Part shown: piece by piece, positions 20,001 to 32,000 of the stretch
Numbering within the stretch: position 1 is the stretch's first letter
Layout: every line of letters begins with the position of its first letter
Source of the DNA: Arctopsyche grandis
Taxonomy: Eukaryota; Arthropoda; Insecta; Trichoptera; Hydropsychidae
DNA length: 64,000 bases
Direction of reading: 5' to 3'
Assembly (NCBI RefSeq): GCF_051622035.1
Contig: NC_135365.1
Location: 5,812,001 to 5,876,000, forward strand
Program-made: the position numbers and the translations under genes
Notes under the pieces: generated by a model
Databases searched by the model: none
What the model saw: the letters and a program-made list of their open reading frames with translations, nothing else
What the model was told of the DNA's origin: nothing

Positions 20001-23000
20001 GACAAAAGCAAATTCCTCTCGTACGCATCAACAACCAAATGCGCTTACGCATCAACAACCACTTCCATCAAGCATTCCAGAAAATTCTACGCCTCGACAA
20101 AAGCAAATTCCTCTCGTACGCATCAACAACCACATGCGCTTACGCATCAACAACCACTTCCATCAAGCATTCCAGAAACACTATAAAAGGAGGTACAACC
20201 CAAACAACGCCAGTCGACATCCAGCTCCTGACCAGCCACCACTTCACTACGCGGACTTGGAAGATCAACCAGCCGAACGAGCCAGCAACACACCGCCGTA
20301 TCCCGAGACCTTCCGAACATAGCCGAACAACGAGCCAGCGACACTCTACCATATCCAGCGACTTGCCGAACATAGCCGAACAACGAGCCAGCAACACACT
20401 GCCGTATCCAGAGACTTGCTGAACATAGCCGAATGCCGAGCCAGCGACACTCTACCGTATCCAGAGACTAGCCGAACATAGCCGAATGCCGAGCCAGCGA
20501 CACTCTACCACATCCAGAGACCTCTGAACGACATACTTTTACCAACAATTAACCATACTTGTGTATACGTGTTACTACCAAATAAATACCATATTCAACA
20601 TATAGCTGTATTAATACCGAACACAGACGAATCTGTCTACAATACATGGCGGACTGGTGGTGAAGAAGACCTTCACAACAAGACTAGTTCCCATAGACTC
20701 ACGCTCCAGCTCGGAATACCCTCATCAACCATATCGATGCCCCTGCCGCCCCCGCCACCCCACCAACCGACATCAGGCGCGCAGCATCACATCGCCACGA
20801 CCACCGGACGACTCACTGTACTGACGACTCGCAGCGTCATCGCCCTCGAATGAACAGACCATTCAGGGCTATACAACATCACACGGCGGATGGCCCACGG
20901 CAACAATATATTTGTTTTCTCTTTCTAATTTTTGTATCGCTGATGCTGGGGAGGGGGGGGGGGGGGGGTGATGTGGCGGCTCGCTATATGACATGGTCGA
21001 GTTCGGTCACCTTCCTGCGAGTTCAGAGTCGCTACCGCACTCCATCTCTGACTTCCATAAATAAAGCACGTGCATCAACATGCCAGTCGCCTCATTCGTT
21101 CATCCCTTTCGCGTCAGTAAAATCGTAATTACGAATATTATTATTAAGAGGTTTTTTGCCGTTTTTTTTCACAGTAATATTCCCGGACATGCATTCAACA
21201 AATCCTGAAAGTTCCATCGTAATCGGTTCAGTGGTTTAGGAGCCTATTTGAGACACACAAACAGACAGACATTCATTTATTTATATATATACATAAATAT
21301 TAAATTTGATATTTGCCAAGGGCGCTAAATACATCGCTACGACTCTGAGTACAAGCTACAAGAAAAAAAAACAACAATGTATACACAAAAATCCGTGGAA
21401 GAAAAGGTGTTCTAAATCTAAATCTCCACTCTCCATTCACGCGGCGATGTATCGTATGGAGTGCAGACTTTGCCTCTGCTCTGCGCCATCAGAGGCTTTC
21501 GTCTCCATCCACGACGATCCTCATCCACAGCGTTTGGTGCAACGCATTTGGACCTGCTGTCACCTGCGAGTCAGTTAAACTTAACTCGGTGATAGTATTA
21601 CTAAGTCGATAGTCCTCGTAACGGTAACCGTCACTATCTTTCTCATTTGTAGGTTAGCAAAGGTGACCATCTGCCAGATATGATATGCTATTCGTGCGTC
21701 AGAAATCTGGAATTGCTCGACGATTTCCGAAACGCTTGTTCCCGTAGTGACGAAACGTCGAGGATGAGATCAGACGAGGCTTTGGATGTCAAGCCGGAGG
21801 AAGTTTTGCTGGATGATTTAATATGGGAAGATGAGCCGGATGCTGATTTGCCACCAAACATTTCTAGTTCACAATCTTCACTTGCAACGCATTTAAATTC
21901 TCACACTGGAAACAAGCCACACAAATGTGATATTTGTTTCAAATCATTCAAAACAAAAGCATACCTTGTTACACACATGAATGTTCATAATGGGGCAAAG
22001 CCATACAAGTGTGCAATATGTTTAAAATCGTTCACTCAAAAATCTTCACTTGCAACGCATTTTAAGTCTCACACTGGAGACAAACCACACAAATGTGATA
22101 TTTGTTTCAAATCATTTTATCAAAAAAGTCACCTTATTACACACATGAGTGTTCATAATGGGGCAAAGCCATACGAATGCGACATTTGTTTAAAATCATT
22201 CAAAATCAAATCTTCACTTGCAACCCATTTGAAGTCTCACACTGGAAACAAGCCACATGAATGTGATATCTGTTTCAAATCATTCAAAACAAAAGCATAC
22301 CTTGTTACACACATGAATGTTCATAATGGGGCAAAGCCACACAAGTGTGCAATATGCTTAAAATCATTCACTCAAAAATCTTCACTTGCAACGCATTTTA
22401 AGTCTCACACTGGAGACAAACCACACAAATGTGATATTTGTTTCAAATCATTTTATCAAAAAAGTCACCTTATTACACACATGAATGTTCATAATGGGGC
22501 AAAGCCATACGAATGCGACATTTGTTTAAAATCATTCAAAATCAAATCTTCACTTGCAACCCATTTGAAGTCTCACACTGGAAACAAGCCACACAAATGT
22601 GATATTTGTTCAAAATCATTTTCACACAAATTTAACCTTGTTGCACACAAAAATATTCATACTGACCTAAAGCAACACAAATGTGATATTTGTTTCAAAT
22701 CATTCAAAATGAAATCACACCTTGTTACCCACATGTATGTTCATAATGAGTTAAAGCCACACAAATGTGAAATTTGTTTAAAATCATTCAAAACAAAATC
22801 ATACCTTGTTACACACATGAATGTTCATAATGAGTTAAAACTACACAAATGTGATATATGTTTCAAATCATTCAAAAGAAAAGCATACCTTGTTATGCAC
22901 ATGAATGTTCATAGTGGGGTAAAACCATACAAATGTGACATTTGTTTAAAATCATTCAAAATCAAATCTTTACTTGCAATGCATTTGAAGTGTCACACTG

Positions 23001-26000
23001 GAAACAAGCCACACAAATGTGATATTTGTACAAAATCATTTTATCAAAAATGTAACCTTGTTGTACACATGAATGTTCATAATGGGTTAAAGCCACACAA
23101 ATGTAACATTTGTTTAAAATCATTCACAAAAAAATCAAACCTTGTTTCACACATGTATCTCCATATTGAGTTAAAGCCACACAAATGTGACATTTGTTTA
23201 AAGTCATCCAAAAACAAATCAAACCTTGTTTCAGACATGTGTGTTCATATTGAGTTAAAGCCATACAAATGTGACATTTGTTTAAAATCATTCAAAAACA
23301 AATCAAACCTTATTTCACACATGTATGTTCATATTGAGTTAAAGCCATACAAATGTGACATTTGTTTAAAATCATTCAAAACAAAAGCATACCTTGTTAC
23401 GCACATGAATGTTCATAATGAATTAAAGCCACACAAATGTGATATTTGTGTAAAATCATTCAAAACAAAAGCATACCTTGTTACACATATGAATGTTCAT
23501 AATGAGTTAAAGCCACACAAATGTGATATTTGTTTCAAATCATTCAAAACTAAATCATACCTTGTTACACACAAGGATGTTCATAATGGAGTAAAGGGCT
23601 CGGTGATTATTAGTCAAATGTGAACCGGTCGCTCTAGATCGGTCATACGTCGTCACCGGTCGCACGAAAACTGGTCACACAAAAAAATAGGTCGCAAATA
23701 CTTTTAATTTACGAAATGTTTATTATTTTCGACTAGACATATGAGCTTCGCACGTTGATACGGACATACGAGTTCTTTCCGTCATTGTAGATTCGATGTG
23801 TTAAACATTATACATTATAGGTACGAGACAAACATCGGGACCACTTTGACATTTCTAATGTTAAATCTAGCAAGTTACTACATACTCACAGTTTAATGTT
23901 AATTCTGTAAATTGTGTTGACCGTATCGCGGTCTTAACCGCTAATATATATAGTTAACATTGCAAATATCCGTTCGTAATGACCGTATATCGTGTACTAT
24001 ATCTATTTTTTTAAGAATACTTTTTAAATAAATGAAGAAACTATCCAAAGTGGACAGACAATAATTTCAATAGCCAATTCAAGGAATTGATATTAAATGT
24101 CTATATATGGTGTGCTTGTACACATCTATTCAATAATTCTACGGTTCCTGTCATGAATATAACTGCAGAACCCCTAAATGTTTCCAAAACGTCAATTAAT
24201 AAAATAAAAAAAACAGATCCTTGCCGAAAAAAAATTTCCGTAATGAAAAACGAGTTGAAAAATATTTGTGACCACACAAAAAAAAGGGAAGACCAATACA
24301 TTGAAAATAAACACATAATGCACCAAATGATTGACGACGATTCGTTGCGCATTACATCATGGATTTGATTTGATTCCTCGAACTTCGAATCATCAGACAG
24401 TGAACTCGATGGATCATATGCAGAGTTATTTATTAATATGATAACCGATTGCTGAAATCTCTTTTGTATCTATCTCCCTTTTATATATTTTGCGATTTGT
24501 AATTTTAATATTTTGTATTTCTAAAATGAAATAAATCTAGAAGTTAAAACAGACTTTGTTTCATTTTCGAGAAAAATTTGAAAAATTAATGTATTCTTAT
24601 GTACCTCGCTTATCAATGACAGGAGTTGCTAGACTTTACCCAACCTAATATTATGTACATACCTCGCTTATCAATGTACTTGACTAACCAGTTGGGATAA
24701 GACGCACCATTGATTTATGACACACCTAAATTAATAAGTAGTACAATTGATAAGTGGCACACCTAATTTACTGACTAACCAAAATTGTACATGTGTCTTC
24801 AACACTTCATTGTTTTAAAGAAGAGTATATAAACTGATTACTGTTAGAATTTAACTTAGTCATTACCATCGACGCATTAATATCGACCTCGCAAGTGACG
24901 GTCAACACAGCAGCAGAACAAAGTTAAAGTGAAATAGTTCTACGTATCTCATTTAAATTCTCCGCTCCATAATTACATCATTCGTTTTTCGGATATATCT
25001 AACAATTAGATAAATGTAACGTAATAATACCTATAATTGGAATAACCTTAAATTAAGAAGACCTATGTATGTACTTCACAGTATAATTTCAAAACTTACC
25101 AGTAGGTGGCATTACCAAGTTTGCTGAAATTTGACAAAAATATGGTTGCTTGCTCAAACAAGATAGGTCGTTGATTTCTCCTGTAGCGAACATAGAAACA
25201 CAATTTTCTTGTCCTCCTGAGTTGTCTGGTTGTCCAGACCCCCATTTCACGTACTCGCTGGGAGTCATATCTTTTCCTAAGCAATAGTTGTATATTAAGA
25301 TTTATTATTTCTGTATTACATGAAGTTAAAATGTTATTATGATAGCTGGCAAAATTGATAAAAAGAAACTGAGACCAAATATATTACATATTTCATATGC
25401 ATGTATGTATATGCTTAATAGAAATGCAACATACCTTCGACAGTAAAAAATGACCCCTCCTTGAAAATGTCATGGTATCCCAAGTAGCCTTGTGAGTCTG
25501 CGGGGATGTTACCCACAGTTTTGGCATCCGTAAACATTTTCAATAGCAAATCTTTTTCATTCATACTTTCGATGACCGCCAGTTGACTACCTTCTTCACG
25601 ACACATAGTACGAGCCTCAGGCCAAGTCCTCTGCCCCGTGACAAATTTAAATCGTTTCTTCGAAATCGGTTCCAGGGTGTACCCGTGAGCTATATTTGGT
25701 AAATTCAAATTAAAATATACTTTTGAACGAAAGTATTAACTATAACACATTTTCAATATAAAAATATACTCGCCGCTATCTCTCAAATCATTTATTTCGG
25801 AGTGATCGTCTCTTTGGCATATAAAAGTTTCGATGTAGGCGCACGGCAAGTCGTTGAGTTTCCCGCTGCTGTAGGACAGAGAACCACAATTTTCTTTGCC
25901 TCCCCCGTTGTTAGGTTCACCACTACTCCATGTGTTGTAAAAATGTTTTTCAATGCTATATCCTGCAATTATAATATAACGAGGAAGTCGCATTGAATTT

Positions 26001-29000
26001 TTTTCATATAAAACCGACTGGATCAAACGTGAATACCTTTCTCATTGATATATTCCCCTTCAGTGAACTGATCATGAAATCCGAGAAAAATATAATCGTT
26101 TGAAGAAACTCCTGATACAACGGACTTCAGCTTCTTTTCAAATATGGATTTCAATATGTCTACTTCCTTTTGGTTTTTGGGCATGGCGAGTTTTGCCTTT
26201 TCACTTTTGCACTTCTGCATCGCCTCTATCCAAGTTAGAGGTAATGTATGAGCCTTATAATCCACTTTGACGTCTTCATACTTTATATAGTCTTCTAAAA
26301 AGTGCCAAACATGTCTATTAAATATACCTGCTAGCCAATGTTTCTCTTTGCTCCACCGGGAGAGCAATACTAATTTTTTGTGGGGTGCAATGAGGATATC
26401 ATTTGTATTAATTGAATTTATTTTTTATTGAGAATTCCACTCGCCCAAATAAATTTTTGGTTCTGCAATTGAGATTTTTGTAAAATGATCGTCCTAAATT
26501 ATTTGTTCTTTGCACGAAATTCTATAAAAAATCGTACTCTTGAAGCCAGTTGTCATATGCAGATATAGGCGTTGTAATGCGCCAGCGCCGAAATAAATGG
26601 GATCCTTTTGTCAATTTTTATTGTTAACAATTTCAACTTCTATTGTTAAGTGGTTTAGGAGTCTATTCGAGACAGACAGACAAACATTGATTTTTATATA
26701 TAGACTAACTGAACCCGGCATGCGTTGCAATGCCACAATAACGCATGCAATTCCCGTTCTCATTCGATTGCGAGGTAGGCGCAGCGCGATTATTGTCACA
26801 CTCGCGGCGGGAGGATATTGTGGCGGCTTGCTATATGACATGGTCGAGTTCGGTCACCTTCCTGCGAGTTGGGACCAAACTCGCCCGTGTTCAGAGTCGC
26901 TACGGCACTCCGTCTCTGGCTTCCATAATAAAAGCACGCGCATCAACATGCTAGTCGTCTCATTGGTCCATCCCCTATACTGGTGACCCCGATATCGAGC
27001 CACGCAGCCTCGATTAACTCAGCATGCCGCTCATCCCAGCCTCGCCGAACGCGGGAAACCTTCCGCCCGCCTTCGACACAGCACAACAACAACAACCGAG
27101 CAGACAACGGCTACCTACCTATAACTAGCGAGTCCAGCCACGACGTCAATGTCAGCGCCGCAGTGTATATGAACGAGCCGCCACTGCATATAATTGGGGG
27201 AACGAGTGAGATGGTGATCTTGAAAGCTGGAGGCGGAGTCATGCACGATCCAGTACACATAGAACGGCCACCCAGCACCATCATTCTTCTCATCAGGCCC
27301 CGCCCACCCCACGAGCGTCCTCACGCCGGGACGGGCGGCAGATGCCACAACACCTGTTCAGACTACGTCTGATGGTCGGCTTTCGTGGCCTTACGACCCA
27401 CGAGTTGGCCGATATATTTGTGCGCAGGCCACCCTGACGGCCAGCGACTGACAGTAGTTGCATAACATTTGGCGCGTAAACACTGGGTGTTTACGTGGCC
27501 CTCGCTCCTTGCCACCGACCACCAGCTCGAGACTGGTGGGTTGTGACTATACTTGGAGACCAGCTCCAGTATCCGTCTGGTGTGCACCAGAGGAAGCCTG
27601 GTCTCTCTTCGTCCAGATGGCAGACAACTCAGCTACGCGTGGTTAACCTCAAAAAGCACGCGTGGTTTCTTTGTTTACTCTCCCCCCCTTGCCCCTTTGC
27701 TTGATCTCTGTATAATTTATATAAAATCCAGTTGCCATACAAACAACCTGTTGTTATTATATAAACTCCCGCCTCTTTTCCACATCACGCATCCCACGCA
27801 TACTGTACGAAAAAGAAAGGGACAGAGCAGAGCAGCCACCATAAGCAAAGACCAGACCACCGACGACGAAGGAAGGCACCTTGAGGAAACCAGCCCCGCC
27901 CACGCTTACCACGAGCTATCTCACAAAACTGACTTCAGGTGTCTCTCGAGTGAGACCCTGGCGTCCGTACAGCACCTCCTCGAGCCACAACGACTCCCGC
28001 TTCAGCTCGGAATACCCTCTTCAACCATATCGATGCCCCTGCCGCCCCACCAACCGACATCAGGCTCGGACGAGCGGCGCCGGCGCAGCATCACATCGCC
28101 ACGACCACCGGACGACTCACTGTCCTACTCGCAGCGTCATCGCCCTCGAATGAACAGACCATTCAGGGCTTTACAACATCACACGGCGAATAGCCCACGG
28201 CAACACTTTTTTTTTCTCTTTCCTTGTGTAACAATTTTTTTCTTTTTGTAATTTTTGTATCACTGATGCTGGGGGGGAGTGATGTGACGGCTCGCTATAT
28301 GACATGGTCGAATTCGGTCACCTTCCTGCGAGTTGGGACCAAACTCGCTCGTGTTCAGAGTCGCAACCGCACTCCATCTGTTTTTTCTAGATCATGAAAA
28401 CGTGATCAGTGATCGATTCTGATTCCGAATCAGTCAAAATCTCAAGTTCGAATTTTCGCATGATCACAAAACTTCATCTATTGTTACTACGTACATAGAT
28501 AAAGTAATAACCACATAATGCACCAAATGATTGACGACGATTCGTTGCGCTTTACTGTCATCTATGGATTTGATTCCTCGAATTTCGAATCATCAGACAG
28601 TGAACTCGATGGATCAGATGCAGAATTATTTATTAATATGATAACCGATTGCTGAAATATCTTTTGTATCTATCTCTTTTATGTTATTTTTTTTGCGATT
28701 TGTAATTTTGTATTACTAAAATGAAATAAATCTAGAAGTTAAAACAGACTTTGTTTCATTTTCGAGAAAAATTTGAAAAATTAATGTATTCTTATGTACC
28801 TCGCTTATCAATGACAGGAGTTGCTAGACTTTACCCAACCTAATATTATGTACATACCTCGCTTATCAATGTACTTGACTAACCAGTTGGGATAAGACGC
28901 ACCATTGATTTATGACACACCTAAATTAATAAGTAGTACCATTGATTAGTGGCACACCTAATTTACTGACTAACCAAAATTGTACAACACGTGTCTTCAA

Positions 29001-32000
29001 CACTTTCTTTTTTTTAAAGAAGGGTATATAAACTGATTACTGTTAGAATTAAAGTTTGTCATTACCATCGACTCCGAGAGTGACAGTCATCGCCATCGAC
29101 TCCGCAATTGGCAGTCAGGCCTTAATATCGACCTCGCAAGTGACGGTCAGTAGCAGAACGAAGTTAAAGATAAAGTGAAATAGTTCTACGTATCTCGTTT
29201 AAATTTTCTGTTCCATAATTACATCATTCGTTTTTCGGATATATCTAACAATAAGATAAATGTAACGTAATAATAACAATAAATAAATCTTGGTTAGTTA
29301 ACCAAGTAGTTTTAAAAAATAATAATATATCATTGGAACGTGACGTATATGCGTAAAGCATACTTTGAAGTCAGCTTGTAGTAACTAATATTGTTATATT
29401 TAAAGCCCGGACCCTGAGGGGGCCGTTTATTGTTCAAATGTTGTAAATGCATTGTTAAAGGTTTGCCGAACCATTTTTACAAAGCATTTACAACATTTGA
29501 ACAATAAACGTCACGCTTCCGGTCCTACCTCTAGTTATATTGGTCGCTCTCTTTTTGAACGAACTCTACCATAGTACAGAATGTACATAAACTAGTTTTA
29601 TCGCTTTTTCACAAAAATATTCTAGAAATAGATGGAATATTAAATATATCAAAGAATCGCCACTGAACAATAAAACTATTAGTAATCGAATAGACAAGAT
29701 GACTAAGGATGTAGAAACACAACCTATTTAAAAGTTGAGAAAAAGACAGTTATCAATACAGATGGATGAATCAACCGCAAGAGACAGTGAGGTTATATCG
29801 ATGGCTGTAATAATCCTATATGACCTTCGTTTATTTTTAGAATTGTGTGAGCTTTTTGAAGATTTTTGAGGCTTTAAAAGGGGCGTGGCACAAAAGAGAT
29901 GAGGAAAAACGACTGTAATCCCTATCCATTGGAATTGTCCCTCTGGAACACTGATGGAAAGGAGTGATTTATCAATATTTCATTTTCGAACTCAAATTTG
30001 TATTTCGTCTAGAAACTATCGCGTGAAAAACACGATAAGCATCCACGAAGTTTTTTAAATTCCTTTACGCCCAAATAAACCTGAATTTCACAAAAAAGTT
30101 AACGAAATACCTATAATTGGAATAACATTAAATTTAGAAGACCTATGTACTTCACAGTATAATTTCAAAACTTACCAGTAGGTGGCATTACCAAGTTTGC
30201 TGAAATTTGACAAAAATATGGTTGCTTGCTCAAACAAGATAGGTCGTTGATTTCTCCTGTAGCGAACATAGAAACACAATTTTCTTGTCCTCCTGAGTTG
30301 TCTGGTTGTCCAGACCCCCATTTCACGTACTCGCTGGGAGTCATATCTTTTCCTAAGCAATAGTTGTATATTAAGATTTATTATTTCTGTATTACATGAA
30401 GTTAAAATGTTATTATGATAGCTGGCAAAATTGATAAAAAGAAACTGAGACCAAATATATTACATATTTCATATGCATGTATGTATATGCTTAATAGAAA
30501 TACAACATACCTTCGACAGTAAAAAATGACCCCTCCTTGAAAATGTCATGGTATCCCAAGTAGCCTTGTGAGTCTGCGGGGATGTTACCCACAGTTTTGG
30601 CATCCGTAAACATTTTCAATAGCAAATCTTTTTCATTCATACTTTCGATGACCGCCAGTTGACTACCTTCTTCACGACACATAGTACGAGCCTCAGGCCA
30701 AGTCCTCTGCCCCGTGACAAATTTAAATCGTTTCTTCGAAATCGGTTCCAGGGTGTACCCGTGAGCTATATTTGGTAAATTCAAATTAAAATATACTTTT
30801 GAACGAAAGTATTAACTATAACACATTTTCAATATAAAAATATACTCGCCGCTATCTCTCAAATCATTTATTTCGGAGTGATCGTCTCTTTGGCATATAA
30901 AAGTTTCGATGTAGGCGCACGGCAAGTCGTTGAGTTTCCCGCTGCTGTAGGACAGAGAACCACAATTTTCTTTGCCTCCCCCGTTGTTAGGTTCACCACT
31001 ACTCCATGTGTTGTAAAAATGTTTTTCAATGCTATATCCTGCAATTATAATATAACGAGGAAGTCGCATTGAATTTTTTTCATTTAAACCGACTGGATCA
31101 AACGTGAATACCTTTCTCATTGATATATTCCCCTTCAGTGAACTGATCATGAAATCCGAGAAAAATATAATCGTTTGAAGAAACTCCTGATACAACGGAC
31201 TTCAGCTTCTTTTCAAATATGGATTTCAATATGTCTACTTCCTTTTGGTTTTTGGGCATGGCGAGTTTTGCCTTTTCACTTTTGCACTTCTGCATCGCCT
31301 CTACCCAAGTTAGAGGCAATGTATGAGCTTTATAATCCACTTTGACGTCTTCATACTTTACATACTCTTCTAAAAGTTGTCAAACAGGTCGGTTAAAGAA
31401 TCGCTTTTAAATATACCTGCTACCTGCTTTCTCTTTGTCCCAACGGGCAATACGAATTTATTTATTATTAAGAATTCCAATCTTAACTATTTGTCCTTTG
31501 CACAAAATTCTATCAAAAATCGTACTCTTGAAGCTAGTTGTCATAAGCAGAGATAAGCGTGGAAATGCGTTGAAACGGGTTCCTATTGTCAATTTCTATT
31601 GTTCACCTTTTTTCTGCTCTCTAGAGAGCAAAAAAAAAGTTAAATGTTTCCAAAACGTCAATTAATAAAATATATTAAATAGAATAAAGAAAATAAATCC
31701 TTGCCGAAAAAAAAAAATCCCCGTAATTAAAAACGAGTGGAAAAATGTTTGTGACCACACAAAAAAAGTGAAGACCAATACATTGAAAATAACCACATGG
31801 ACCAAATGATTGACGACGATTCGTTGCGCTTTACTGTCAGCTATGGATTTCGTTCCTCGAACTTCGAACTCAATATAAAATAGTATTAACAGTGGGAAAA
31901 AATCCCAAGTGAAAATACGTACTTTTGACTTTTGATTTGAACTGGATGACTACTTAGAGAGATTTGAAAGCTGAAAAGTACTACAAATGGAAGAAAAAAT

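Larger units (their letters stand above)
19698..20642 (+). mobile_element. Nested LTR-3 carrying two minisatellites
   Basis: Begins TGTGGGAATCTCGTC and ends ATCTGTCTACA. It has a TATAAAAGG promoter near 20181 and an AATAAATA word near 20582. It holds three 95-bp repeats (19882-20166) and about five 53-bp repeats (20262-20526). The sequence after it (TGGCGGACTGGTGG) could be a primer-binding site, so a short piece of internal region may be attached. Confidence 0.5.
19468..21111 (+). mobile_element. LTR-retrotransposon remnant, family LTR-2, with a nested LTR
   Basis: 19468-19697 and 20690-20970 match the internal region at 27170-28270. 20942-20971 is a G-rich polypurine tract and 20972-21111 a 3' LTR starting TGTGGCGGCTCGC with an AATAAA. 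The interior is interrupted by another LTR at 19698-20642. No gag or pol domain was recognised. Confidence 0.65.
24176..26545. repeat. Segmental duplication, copy X
   Basis: Matches 28505-31545 at high identity over intergenic DNA and four lectin exons. Copy Y has about 830 bp (29274-30107) absent here. A partial third start lies at 31642-31875. A TATA-type sequence (GTATATAAACTG at about 24825) and a CGACCTCGCAAGTGACGGTC unit lie in the non-lectin part. Confidence 0.8.
28505..31545. repeat. Segmental duplication, copy Y
   Basis: The counterpart of 24176-26545. It carries extra copies of a roughly 33-bp 'ccatcgactccg...gacagtca' unit at 29055-29150 and an 830-bp stretch at 29274-30107 with its own fold-back MITE. 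The lectin exons differ from copy X by very few bases, so the duplication is recent or has been homogenised. Confidence 0.8.

Noticed and set aside
19448-20422. 324-aa plus-strand ORF and two overlapping long ORFs
   Set aside because: They run through retroelement DNA and a 95-bp minisatellite whose unit is not a multiple of three, which produces open repetitive frames in all phases.
21922-23585. CRISPR-like or satellite array (84-bp period)
   Set aside because: The period is the C2H2 finger codon repeat in one long reading frame.
25088-25100. Two-domain lectin genes ending by read-through (TGKF stop)
   Set aside because: The donors are strong GTAAGT matches in phase 1 and no poly(A) signal lies close by. 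A short isoform remains possible.
25096-25284. 62-aa minus-strand ORF (also at 30172-30360)
   Set aside because: It is the wrong frame; the true lectin exon lies in another frame and matches the QPD half-domain.
27553-28251. 232-aa ORF
   Set aside because: It lies in the GC-rich internal region of an LTR-retrotransposon remnant, competes with another open frame, and has no recognisable domain.
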